Assembly (NCBI GenBank): GCA_940671915.1
Contig: CALNVZ010003433.1
Location: 29,116,731 to 29,180,730, forward strand
Source of the DNA: Paracentrotus lividus
Lineage: Eukaryota; Echinodermata; Echinoidea; Camarodonta; Echinidae
Direction: 5' to 3'
DNA length: 64,000 nucleotides
Under the pieces are notes generated by a model. That model was not told the origin of the DNA. It saw only the letters and a list, made by a program, of their open reading frames with translations, and ran no database searches. Positions 47,566 through 59,080 of this stretch are shown one piece after another (position 1 is the first letter of the stretch; each line of letters opens with the position of its first letter). The translations under genes were made by a program, and so were the position numbers.

Positions 47566-48099
47566 ATTTTTGTCTTTATTGCGTTCCTGACTTTAGCTCA
47601 TCATAATTATTCTTTATCGGAAAGATATAACTTCCTTCTTTTTACAGCATCATTCACATGCACGTAGGTAGTTTTTAGAAAGGTAACAAACATTAATGTT
47701 TCATTCAACTATTTATTAAAAAATCATTGAAAAAAGGAACAAAAAATATTTTCGTAAAAAAATGAGAAAAAAACATTTCTTCATCAAAACTCTCACTGTT
47801 TTCGATTTCAGTCTGATTTCAAAATGACATAAGCGTCAAGACAATTTAATACTCTTTATTTTGACATCAAAGTTAGTGTGTTTAGAAAATGAATTCTGCT
47901 ATTTTTATTCAAAATATAATTTTTTGTAAAATGGGCACTCATTTTGGACGCCCCCGGCTGTAGGGACCTTATGCAGCAGAGATGCACTGCCAGACGTTGG
48001 GTTTAGTAAATGTGGGATTCCTCCCCATATATTCTAATACTTTACTACTGGTACCTCGTTCAGCTAACCAATCTCGAGCTGGCTGCCTGACTATGTTGT

Positions 48100-48330
48100 T
48101 ACACATATTTTGACTACAATTTGAATGAAAATTAGATTGACTCGTCAAGTAATGCACGAATGAGTACACATCAAAAAGTAAATTGCCACCGACAGACCTA
48201 AAAAGGCCTCCTAATACTTTTGAAAAGAGATTATTTTATCTTTGAGGTGTGCTCACTCATGCCTGACAATACAGATTTATCTCATTTTCATACAAAATGT
48301 ATAGTCAATATGTGTAACAACACCCCTGCC
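48100..48330. repeat. Inverted repeat of unknown type
   Basis: TGTTGTTACACATATTTTGACTAC near 48095-48118 is complementary to GTCAATATGTGTAACAACA near 48303-48321, with neighbouring partial complementarity (AATGAAAA/TTTTCAT). A minus-strand frame of 66 codons (48169-47969) overlaps it but has no known domain. Confidence 0.5.
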
Positions 48331-49503
48331 AAGTTATTAAACCTGGTGTATAGTTTTGGTAACAAAAAAAAAATCGGCATAAAACTGATTAAATATAGTC
48401 TCATGTTGTTCACAATGCGCTAAAAGACATGTGTGAGAGATTTTGTGATATTCCTTTCACGATTTCCGGTGAATTTCAGTGAAATGTTTGAATCCAAACA
48501 CAATTTGTAACGGTTTTGAGACCTTTGCTGGGTTGTCCTGTCCCCCGAACTTCCCGCATGAATGGACCGTAGCGATCTGTGTGTATCACCCACACAAGAG
48601 AATCCCCATTGGTTTTCCATGTGAACGCCCAGTGCACACAAAGCTGAGTCGGGTCCCCGTCTTATCTTTTTTATACTATAATATCGTGAAATAAAGACAT
48701 TAAAAAGAGATTCCATGTAATATAACTTTCTTTGTTACAGTTATAGGATTCAGGCTTTCATATTATCTAACTGTAAATCCAAATTAAATTTTTCCTTCTC
48801 CCAACACTATACACCAGCTTTAAGCGGAAGACACTTTCGTTAAAAGTTATGGTATTTTATTCATGATGGACACCACAATGTATTATAATAATGCATAAAG
48901 AAAACAAAAAAGTATGTAAAGATATTGGGATTTTTGCATCGGCATTATTTGTCATTTGCCCTTATAATAACTTGATGAATTTCGAGAACCTAGCTTACAA
49001 ATTAAAACATATTCAATTCCAGCATGTAGGCCTATATGCGTATGTGCGTCACGAAGAAGGTTTTTATAATGGTTACATTAGCTAGAATCAGGAACGACAT
49101 CAATATATTCAATTTCGAATTTGAGCATCAAGAAGGAGATTGCATGATTCTAGGAGCTAGCATACAAAGTCAAGAAATCCAATTTGAATATGTGTCCATA
49201 TGGACCTAATTGTTATTTTGGAGGAAGAAGTTTCTGGATGGTTCATCAGGAGCTACAGATTCCATTCCATTACACGGGCATAAAGGGAAATATCCAGCCT
49301 CAGTTAATTTATAATGTCATATCTGCCAATACCAAAACATAGTTTACTGTAGAGCTGATATTGTCCCTTTACAATTGGGCCTGTATTTTGTCAGAGCATG
49401 CAGAGCGAATACTGGATCCGCGTCTGGGTTATCAGCTAGGACGAAGATTTCTTTGTGATTCCATTAGCTAGCACACAAAGTCAACAGCTTCCATTTTAAC
49501 ATA
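48331..49503. other. Intergenic stretch, nothing recognised
   Basis: No supported exon, RNA or complete repeat. Short open frames lack splice context. Confidence 0.4.
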
Positions 49504-50143
49504 CAGTTGAGGCCAGAAATTTACATACACCCAGGAAATTCAAAGAAAATTGTTACTGTACACTTGCCAAACATCATAAAATTTACTGTATCTTATGACA
49601 AATTAGGTATCAAACAAATGAGTATGTCATGTTCTTTTGTCATATTGGTTTGTCATCAGGAGCTGAAGAATATTCAGGTGACATTTTTCAACAAACGAAA
49701 TCTTCATATTTTAGACAAATTAAAAAAAAAATTGACCCAAACATTTCATATTTGTGCTCATTACTTTTCAACACAAACATTTGAGATGAAACTTTTTTGT
49801 TCAGTGGTGACATATCATGATAGAAAATTTAATATCAATCATAAATTTGACATTCATATATTTCTATGAAACGATGTTTGAAAATATAATGACCAACAAT
49901 ACCATATATTTTTAGCACAAATATTACTTTTTTTCTACGAAGAAAATTCCACTTGAGATATACTTTAATTCCATTGGCATATCAGTCATGTGAAGGAGCT
50001 TAATACGCTCTTTTATTTGATACTAAATTTTGTCATGGTAGTATTTATAATATTTCCGAAAATACAGTAAATTTTGTGATGTTTGGCAAGTGAACAATTT
50101 TCATTGAATACCCTGGGTGTATGTAAACTTATGGCCTCAACTG
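49504..50143. mobile_element. Tc1-like MITE with Sleeping Beauty-type ends
   Basis: The left end CAGTTGAGGCCAGAAATTTA and its inverted right end (TAAACTTATGGCCTCAACTG) are both flanked by TA (49502-49503 and 50144-50145). The terminal sequence resembles salmonid Tc1-like/Sleeping Beauty termini (CAGTTGA...TTTACATACAC). A longer inner inverted match (TTTACTGTATCTT/GAAAATACAGTAAA) is also present. At 640 bp it has no transposase. It ends 13 bp from the stop codon of the SLC16-like copy A. Confidence 0.85.
50012..50017 (-). promoter_or_regulatory. Candidate polyadenylation hexamer for SLC16-like copy A
   Basis: On the minus strand AATAAA lies about 140 nt past the copy A stop codon, inside the Tc1-like MITE. 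It is the first AATAAA hexamer I noticed downstream. Use is inferred. Confidence 0.35.
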
Positions 50144-50156
50144 TATATCCAATCGG

Positions 50157-52323
50157 CTAGGCAGAGGGTTTCTTGATGATTGCAGGACCGAGCATGCAGA
50201 TGAAAACTAGAGAGTCAAATCCAGCTAGCAGTTTGAATGATGCGTCATAACTTGATGCCAAGTCAGCTACAGCACCTGTTATGATATCAGATATCGGGAA
50301 ATTGAATAATTAAAGGACTATACATTGTGATTGATATCCAGATCATATCTCATAATAGCTGATTTTTCATCCCAAATTAGCAAGGCACTTGAAGCCTAGC
50401 GCATAACATGCCCTAGGTTTTTAAAATCTTAAAATTTATACTCTTGTCACACCTAACCTAGCTCAGTTAGTCAAACGCTTTTGTCAACTTCTCTCACATT
50501 CTCAAAAAGTCGGACAATCGCGGTCTCACTACCACGTTCAAACCACCACATTTTAAACTACACACACCCACATACACACTTTACTTGTAATTTATGTACC
50601 TAACAGGTAACCGCCAAACAGCATACCGATTCCGTAGATGAATGCAAATGCAGCTAGTCCAATGTCAAAGTTCTCTGGGGACGCCCTCTCCTTTAATATA
50701 AGAGCGCAGGCAAGCACCGCCCTCATTGCAATACTCGCAGCTGAAAGGAATGATGTCAATAGCATGACGTAATAATGCGGTATAAATACGTCTGTAAGAA
50801 GAGAGCTTATGTTCACAAGAGTAGCAGCAAGGAATAAGTTAACGGCACTGAAGAGTTTGTTGCTTAATGCACCTGCAAGGATTCTACCCGTGATGTTTCC
50901 CAGTGACGCACAGAAGGTCAGGACTATTGTATCTTGGACAGAGATGCCTCGCTGTATTACATGGGGCACCAAAAACGAGTGCCATCCGGAGTACACGAGT
51001 CCAAACAGAAAGGCATTTACAAAGACCAAAGTAAATATTGGATCCGAATAGCAATCCAAATTTTGGAGGTTCGTCAAAATTGTCCCTAAGTCACTTTGTC
51101 TTTGATCTTCAACATCCTTCTCATCGCGCCGATTCAAACTGCCGATGTCGCTCTTAACCAATGGGTTTGTGTCCATGACGCCAGCCGTCAAACCATCACT
51201 TTTTGAAGCGACTGTGTAGACATTCTGCACATCTATTTTATTATCATCACTCCGTTTATACAAACATTTTGACATCTGCAAATGAACATCAGATTCTGTG
51301 TAACTTTCAACGTCGCCTCTGACGTCACTTACTAATGTGGGAATATCGTTCACTGTCACTCCCACACGTACGGCGACTGCACATGGGATAAGGTTAGCTG
51401 TGAGGCCACCTAGGATGAGAAGGCCCCCTCTCCATCCGTAAATTACCCGAAGACACTCGGCTACGAAGGGAAGGAAGACCATTCCAACGCCTACCCCACA
51501 CATTCCTATACTGTACAGGATGCTGAAGTAGGGGCTGGCGAGACTACTCAAATTGAGGACGCAGCATTGGGTCATGATACAGACTCCCATACCTTCAGCA
51601 ATAAAACAAACGAAAATAGAAAGCGTTAGTCTTCTGATAAAAATAAAAAAATAATAATAAATAAGAAAATATGGCTGTGAACTTTTGTGGCCGTATATAT
51701 AGGGAAACTATTTCTCATGACATGTCTTTGAAAAAGTCGACCCAATGGATGTAACATAAATTCTGCTAATGAAAGCCCTATAGACAACGTAAACATGCTG
51801 AGACATACTCTTGAACATGCTGAGGTGCTTCTTTAATGGTGCAGACACACCCCTGGCCATCTGAGGTGCATATGTGGTGGAGCAGAAAACAATTGCACCC
51901 TATTTGATGTGCAAACCTATTTGCCCTAAAAAGAAAGCTGAACTCACTTACCAGACAGTGAGAGAAAGATTGCGATCTGTACGTTATCTCTGGCTAAAGA
52001 TGTCAAAATGACGCCAACAGGGAAGAAGCAAGAACCTACGATGAGAAGTATACGCCGGAAAATTTGCCTTCGATACAGGGCAATTACGATGGGACCTGTC
52101 CGTAAAAAAAATCAAAACAAACCAAAACAAACAGTCAAACACCTTTTTAAAATCGTGACGTGTGATTCCCACAAGATCAATGCCCGATTAGATGTCCTGC
52201 CTTTGCATCGATAATATATAGATCTTTCCAGCGGCTTTTGAGGGGCCGGATATAGGGCCGAAAGCATGCCAAAATAAAACGGGGAAAAGAGCAACGTCTC
52301 GAGTCGTTACTCGTTATTTCTTT

Positions 52324-52363
<40 letters not shown>

Positions 52364-53065
52364 GAGGGAGTTAGAAAAAACTAATTACCTAAAAACTAGC
52401 AAATTTTGAACCCCCTGTCGTGACCATATACGTCCTGAAAGAAGAGATTCCCGTCCTCCCCCTCCCCCCCCAAAAAAAAAAACAGCAACAAAAAACACAA
52501 ACACAAACAAACAATATAACACCATATTTTATGTGGTATATGTTTCCACTTGGAGAATTAGAAGTTATTCCTTTGTGATGTAAAATTTGATTTGTGCCCG
52601 AAAGTAAGGGATGACTTCATGGCATGAACCCATGCAGATGACCATGAAGTCATAATCCTGAGTTGCAAAGTTTTTTGCCAAATGACTTTTCAATGGAATA
52701 AGCGTTGATATATATATTAAACACTAAATACTGACCGTCAAAATCGAGTTAAACAAGATAACTGAATAGCATCTGCAGAGACTAAACACTATAAAATCAA
52801 GTATGGTTATTTTATTGAATTTTGATCACTCGCCATTACATTAGAGCATAAAAAAATTATTTATACCTGGTAGAAAGGTGAATGCAGTGTAAAGGCCTAA
52901 GTCTATTCCGACGTCAGTAGGAGTTGTGTTGAGACTGTCCGTGATGTCATTTAGGTATAACCCAATTGTCTTCGTGATTCCCATTAGCGCACAGGTCATC
53001 ATGAACAACATGAGCACAACAGGAAAACTTGGGTACCCGAAAATTCCACAGCAAGATATCGCCAT
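50157..53065 (-). CDS. SLC16-like (monocarboxylate transporter family) copy A, 4 exons
   Basis: Major-facilitator membrane transporter of the SLC16 family, predicted plasma-membrane carrier; substrate unknown. Minus-strand exons 53065-52867, 52095-51952, 51592-50600 and 50275-50157 join through phase-1 introns to 1,455 nt, 484 residues, a normal SLC16 length. Evidence: hydrophobic helices throughout; GMVFLPFVAECLRVIYGWRG and GGLLILGGLTANL (the conserved YGWRG helix 5 region); a long hydrophilic central loop of about 100 residues; ASLGNITGRILAG in the second half; and FDIGLAAFAFIYGIG to SSYDASFKLLAG at the end. The canonical DGGWGW-type motif before helix 1 is absent from this model (start MAISCCGIF), so either this clade lacks it or a further 5' exon exists. 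The ATG context (AAAAGATGG) is good. Confidence 0.85.
52326..52361. repeat. (AT)n microsatellite in intron 1 of copy A
   Basis: Perfect AT dinucleotide run of about 36 bp. Confidence 0.95.
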
Positions 53066-54140
53066 CTTTTCTAATTGTATTCCACGGGTCTTTGAACAAA
53101 ATCAGCAAGGAATCTTCGCCCCTCGATCTAAATGTGTTTACGCAGTGTCTGTGGGGTCTATGGACTACAACCAAGAGTTTGAAGTCCTATCTGGGTCGCC
53201 TCTGTTCCACTGTGTACACTACTAGTAAAACATTAAGACAGCAGAAACATCCAAGAGGGAAATTAAGGAGAACATCCCTGATTGAGACCAGTTTTTACTT
53301 GCAGATTATGTACTAGGCCTTACAATAGGAATACCATCCTGAATATAACCTGATAGACCAGGTAATCGTCCACCGTAAAATAACAATCATAAGTATATCT
53401 ATATCGTAGGCATAACTGTTAAAATCAACACGATATATACATGATATATGTACATGAATATGGTTTGCTGTTATCAATTTTAACTAGACACAATCCCATA
53501 ACTTATTGAACAAATCTGTTCAACCGTTGACAGTCTTTCAGGCTACAATCTCTTTAATTTGCTGTTATTATTGTTCAATTGACTACATCCAAGCAAATTA
53601 GGGTATTGTTATACATGAACAAGTAAACTAGGGCATGCGAACCATCCCAGTTTTCGTGCTGCGAAATACTTTTCCTTCTCATATTTTCCTATTCCCCCGC
53701 CCCTTTGATTTTTTTTCTCCAGAATATATGTTTCTTATTTTCTCTCGGAATAAGAAAATTTATTCGTTTTTTTACTTTACGCGAGACCCTGGCACTGATC
53801 CTCATGTGTGTTATAAAAGAGAAAATTGTTAATAGAACAGGAATATTTTAGTAGAAATGAGCCTTTATGTAAGGAAAATAACTTCTCTTTTTATGTGTCA
53901 AGCCTGTAACTTGGTGGTACCAGTCTTACAAGAATGAGTTATTATGTATAATTTATAACTTGATTTAAACTTGACAACTATAGCTTTAAATAACAATGTA
54001 AGAAATGTTGCTTGCAGGCTTTGTACTGTGGACATGGTGGAAATCAAAGCGGGGTAAAAATTGGTCCTCGTTTCAGGAAAAAAAAAATCCTCAAACTTAA
54101 TATTGGGGAGAAACCTCACATTTACCAAACTAAACGTCTT

Positions 54141-54282
54141 CAGGGGGCATTTCATCAAAGGACTTGTCGGACATTTTATCCGACAAATTTGCTCTCAGCC
54201 AATCAGATGCAAGCATTTCAGTAGCTTATAACAGTTTGTCGGATAAAACGTCCGACAAGTCCTTTCATGAAATGCCCCCCTG
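54141..54282. mobile_element. Short palindromic MITE (GACTTGTCGGACA family)
   Basis: CAGGGGGCATTTCATCAAAG at 54141 and the complement CTTTCATGAAATGCCCCCCTG ending at 54282 form the ends. The arms continue with GGACTTGTCGGAC and its complement for about 47 bp. The same family has a diverged copy at 4830-4975. Confidence 0.85.
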
Positions 54283-54821
54283 TTGTTGCATCCATTAGCG
54301 AGGGCACCCCTTTTACCCCTAAAAATGTTTGGTACAATATAAGAGAGTAATAAAGTACCTTCACATTTATACTTTTAAAATAAAATTTAATTAGATGAAA
54401 TGGAAAATCTTTGTGAACAAGACTAGGGCATTATTCTAATCATAATTTTTATTCGTTTATTTATTTATTTATTATTATTATTATTATTTTGCTTTTTTCT
54501 TTTCGTTCTGATAAAAAAAAAAACATCTAGAGAAGTGATGATTGTTAATTTTTCGAAAACTACCTACATACGTGGGCGAAAACCTTTATTTTTTTGGGGG
54601 GGGAGGGGGCGCAAATAATCTTTGGGATCGATCTTCGGCTCTAAACACAGATTGAAGAGCGCCATCAAAAGCCCAACCACCAACCAACCAACCCTTTTCC
54701 AATAAAGGGTTATAAGAATGCAATGCACACAAAGTAAACATTTCAATGACAGAGAAGACCCAAATTCGGTAAACACGTGTATTACCATTTTTCGAACATG
54801 TGTGCATGTTATCAACAACTT

Positions 54822-54948
54822 CCCCTGGACAATTACCCGCGGACACCTACCCCCTTTAACTCTACACGCATGCTATTTTTCTTCTTTTTTCTTTTTTTTT
54901 TCTTTTTTTTGGAGGGGGGGGGTCGTTCTGGGGGTAATTGTCCAGGAG
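54822..54948. repeat. Small foldback with CTGGACAATTACCC arms
   Basis: CCCCTGGACAATTACCC at about 54823-54839 is complementary to GGGGGTAATTGTCCAGGAG at about 54930-54948. The loop contains pyrimidine and poly-G tracts. Confidence 0.65.
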
Positions 54949-55593
54949 TAGCTGTCCCGAATGGATGTATGCAATAAAAAAAAAAACCTATATTTTCATC
55001 TTTGTACTGATACCTTTTTTTTTTGCATCATAAACGTCACGCATAACCAAATAAATTGGTAAACATAATAAGTGCAAATAAATTTAATAAATTTTTTCGT
55101 TATCGGATGAAAGACAGAGTGATTAGTATTCAAATATTAACTGCTCATGAAGACAAGTTGTATATAATACAGAATAATTAAAAATGAAGCATGGTGAAAA
55201 AAGCTAAAGTTGTCCAAAATAAAGGGAAGATTTAACGTACGAGCAAGATTATTCTGCAGCTGTAAATGTATTCGCGAAAGTTGATATAATTTGCATACAT
55301 ATTAGTCATGTAAAATATTTTTAATTACATTGATTTAACTACACAGCTACACTGATACCAATATTCGCCCCCCCCCCCTAACAAAAACAAAAACAAAACA
55401 AAAAAAACAAAAAAACAGTACCTTTCCTTTTTGGTAACTGAATTGACACACAACATATAATGCCATTTTAAAGTGGGGAATTATGAGCTAAAGTAGGGGA
55501 ATATGAAAGAAAGAAAAAAGATGAGACGATAATATCGGTAGAAAATAGTAAGATCCAATTTTTTTTTCTATTTAATATTTTTGTTAACAACAG

Positions 55594-55896
55594 GTCCAAT
55601 TGTAGTTGCTCTATACCGAAAGAAAACTCTTCGCCGTATCAGGTTCAGTCCTCCTTCCTACAGGCGCAATACTGACTTCAATAGCAGGAGATAACATACA
55701 GATTGGAATCTTTCTTTCACTATCCGGTAGGTATGTGGGTTTGATATCTATCTTCAAATTCAGATTCCGATTCGTTCGGTTAAACAACTTTTAAAACAAG
55801 AATTAATCAAAAAGTCCCAGTCTCTGTGGAGAAGGAAATTTACTCTAACGATTTGTTAACTGAGTGATGTTTTTTAAAGTGCAAGTTCGGACCCAA

Positions 55897-55971
<75 letters not shown>

Positions 55972-57027
55972 TCATAATAGCTATAGGTGCAGAAGTGCTT
56001 ATCATGTGTTTTATAATGTTTTATATTGAGTTTTTACCTCATTTGTATAGGACTGTATGCGTCCCGTTTGCGTCATAACTTTGTTTTTCGTCATAACTTC
56101 ATGTATCGGGCAAAGCCCATGAAAATGTGTTTTGAACAAAACGTTAAGTCCGTTTTACTTCCTCTTTCTGTGTAAAGGTATAGGAGTCTCCATAATGACT
56201 CAATGCTGCACATTGAGTTTGAGTAACCTCGCTGGCCCAAACTTCAATATCCTGTACAGTATTGGATTGTGTGGGATAGGTGTTGGAATGGTTCTACTAC
56301 CGTTCGTAGCCGAGTTTCTTAAGGTGACTTATGGATGGAGAGGGGGTCTTCTCATTCTAGGTGGCCTCACAGCTAACCTTATCCCGTGTGCAGTCGCCGT
56401 ATACGTGTGGGAACATCAGGAAAAGATACTCCGACAGGAGCAGATGAGGTGGAAAGTGACGTGGAAGGTGACAATGAATGTGACGTTCAATTAGAGATGT
56501 CAGTGGGTTTATATAAATCTGTCAAGCGAAACGGAGATGATCAAGTACCTGGAGAGAATGTCTCTGCGATCAGTTCAAAGTGGCGCGGTGAGAAGACGAA
56601 TAAAGGAAAAAATAAGAACGGAAACGATCAGTTTAGTGTATTGAGATCAATCATGATGAACCTCCGCAAATTAGATTGCTATTCTGATCCGATGTTTTCT
56701 TTGATTTTTGTAAATGCCTTCCTGTTCGGACAGGTGTACTCCGGATGGCATGCATTTTTGGTGCCCCATGTTCTACAACGAGGCATATCCGCCCACGATA
56801 CAAAAGTCCTAACCTTCTGTGCGTCACTTGGAAACATCACGGGTAGAATCCTTGCAGGAACGCTAAGTAGCATATTCTCCAATACCGTAACCCTATTCCT
56901 TGCCGTTACTCTTGTGAACATAGCCGCTCTTCTTTGTGACGTATTTATACCACATTATTACGTCATGTTGTTGACGTCATCCCTATCGGCCACCAGTACT
57001 ATCGCAATGAGAGGAGCTCTTATTAGT
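55594..57027 (+). pseudogene. SLC16-like copy B, truncated and frameshifted
   Basis: Two exons homologous to exons 2 and 3 of copy A are present. The first (55594-55726) is 133 nt, exactly 11 nt shorter than the 144-nt exon of copy A. The loss is just after the CGCCGTAT segment (near 55645), and the reading frame shifts there: upstream codes GPIVVALYR, downstream the family sequence resumes in another frame (GSVLLPTGAIL). The second exon starts at 56178. It is nearly identical to copy C but has a 2-nt insertion near 56400 (in the codons after CAVAV), an internal deletion in the central loop, and a 3-nt insertion near 56997. It is cut at about 57027 by a repeat array, losing the last helices. 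No exon 1 or final exon was found, so it is a pseudogene. Confidence 0.85.
55898..55971. repeat. (CA)n/(TA)n microsatellite at the edge of the B/C duplication
   Basis: About 64 bp of CA followed by a short TA run. The equivalent position beside copy C is a TA-rich run (61963-61978), so this microsatellite marks the left boundary of the inverted duplication. Confidence 0.95.
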
Positions 57028-58617
57028 ACATATTATATAAATAGTGCATACTCTACAATGCAACATACTAGATTATGTGCACGACAAATACTAAATTATC
57101 CCGAGGGCACATTTATTTCACCGAGGCCGTAGGCCGAGTTGAAACAGATGTGTACGAGGGATAATTTAGTATTTGGAGTTCACATAGTCAGTAATGTTGC
57201 ATTAATAGAGCATGCACTATTTATTATAGTAAATAGACCCCTAGATCTTTGACCTTGCCTAATCTGGTTTTATCTTTGCCATTTTTGCCAATTTTTTGGT
57301 GCTAATTAAGCTATTGTGACGTATATTGTTGCTCCGCGTATCTATTGTTGTGCGCACCATTTTACTGTTATTACACGCTAGCGCAACAAGGCAGTCGATT
57401 TCACCATTCATTTTAACACAGGTAAAAACCGTTCAATATAACAACAACAAAAAAACGTTCAATATAACAAAAACCGTTCACTATAACAAAAACGTGAATG
57501 ACACGTGACATCATTTCAACCAATCACAACTCTTAAAATACAACCACTATTTACGATTATATAAATAGTGCATGCTCTACCATGCAACATTATATAAATA
57601 GTGCATGCTCTACCATGCAACATACTAGATTATGTGCACGACAAATACTAAATTATCCCGAGGGCACATTTATTTCACCGAGGCCGTAGCGCCAGGCCGA
57701 GGTGAAAGAGATGTACCCGAGGGATAATTTAGTATTTGGAGTTCACATAGTCAGTAATGTTGCATTAATAGATGCATGCACTATTTATTATAGTAAATAG
57801 ACCCCTAGATCTTTGACCTTGCCTAATCTTCTTTTATCTTTGCAAATGTTTGCCAAACTTTTGGTGCTAATTAAGCTATTGTGACGTATATTGTCGCTCC
57901 GCGTATCTATTGTTGTGCGCACCATTTTACTGTTATTACGCGCCTGCGCAACAAGGCAATCGATTTCACCATTCATTTTAACACAGGTAAAAACCTTTTA
58001 ATATAACAAAAAAACCGTTCAATATAACAAAAACCGTTCACTATAACAAAAACGTGAATGACACGTGACATCATTTCAACCAATCACAACTTTTAGAATA
58101 CTACCACTATTTACTATACTAGATTATGTACACGACAAATACTAAATTATCCCGAGGGCACATTTATTTCACCGAGGCCGTAGGCCGAGGTGAAACAGAA
58201 GTGCCCGAGGGATAATTTAGTATTTGGAGTTCACATAGTCAGTAATGTTGCATTAATAGATGCATGCACTATTTATTATAGTAAATAGACCCCTAGATCT
58301 TTGACCTTGCCTAATCTGGTTTTATCTTTGCAAATGTTTGCCAAACTTTTGGTGCTAATTAAGCTATTGTGACGTATATTGTCGCTCCGTGTATCTATTG
58401 TTGTGCGCACCATTTTACTGTTATTACGCGCTTGCGCAACAAGGCAATCGATTTCACCATTCATTTTAACACAGGTAAAAACCGTTCAATATAACAAAAA
58501 ACCGTTCAATATAACAAAAACCGTTCACTATAACAAAAACGTGAAAGACACGTGACATCATTTCAACCAATCACAACTCTTAAAATACTACCACTATTTA
58601 CTATAAGACGTTCATGC
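57028..58617. repeat. Three-unit tandem array of a palindrome-bearing repeat
   Basis: A unit of roughly 490-560 bp occurs three times; the core CTAAATTATCCCGAGGGCAC starts near 57091, 57648 and 58143. Each core is the left arm of a palindrome closed by GCCCGAGGGATAATTTAGTA, with CCGAGGCCGTAGGCCGAGG at its centre. Units also carry AATAGTGCATGC/GCATGCACTATT inverted ends, TTTGACCTTGCCTAATCT, and repeated GTTCAATATAACAAAAACC blocks. A short piece of the family lies at 30078-30205. The array has destroyed the 3' part of copy B. The 60-62 codon open frames on its minus strand are repeat-derived. Confidence 0.85.
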
Positions 58618-59080
58618 ATTAAATCAAATCAAATTATAAAAAAAACAAAAAACAAAAAACAAAAAACAAAAAACAGAATGCCTTCAAATCCTATAGGAGA
58701 ATATGAATGATGCTGTGAAACAGATTATAGGATCTTATTAGTTCATCATTTTTCTATTTAGCTAAGATTCCAATCATGTTACTCTTCATCATCACGAATC
58801 ACCGAATTTCGAAACGAACCGAAACGAAATTACGTGAAAATACAATGTCTAAGATCTAATCCGTTTACATCTACGATCATCTGGAATGATCATCTGGGAT
58901 TATCAGTTCAAAACTTAATGATGATTATAGACGTCACCATCTAGGGTTATGAGTTTACAGGTTTCTTGATTTGTCGAGATGCTTACACCGAGAAAACGTT
59001 AAAGACCTTTTCAACATGCATCTATATAAAGCTATCATAATGAGGGCTTCTTTTCATTTTTGTACTGTTTTTGTGTGTTA
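58618..59080. other. Short stretch between the array and copy C, nothing recognised
   Basis: AT-rich sequence with an (AAAAAAC)n-like tract near 58638-58675. It is the immediate downstream flank (3' UTR side) of copy C on the minus strand. Confidence 0.4.

Larger units (their letters stand above)
53066..55593. other. Region between SLC16-like copies A and B
   Basis: Probably holds the promoter and 5' UTR of copy A (minus) and the upstream part of copy B (plus). I looked for a copy B equivalent of copy A's first exon on the plus strand and did not find one, so copy B lacks exon 1 here. Two small inverted repeats are listed separately. Confidence 0.45.

Noticed and set aside
47969-48169. Minus-strand 66-codon frame with ARDWLAERG
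   Set aside because: Looked protein-like, but it overlaps an inverted repeat and has no recognised domain or splice partners.
57788-58464. Two nearly identical 62-codon minus frames, possible duplicated small gene
   Set aside because: They are the same segment of the tandem array units; identity reflects repeat history, not gene conservation.
57028-58617. CRISPR-like array
   Set aside because: Units are about 500 bp with palindromes in a eukaryotic intron-rich locus; there are no short regular repeats with unique spacers.
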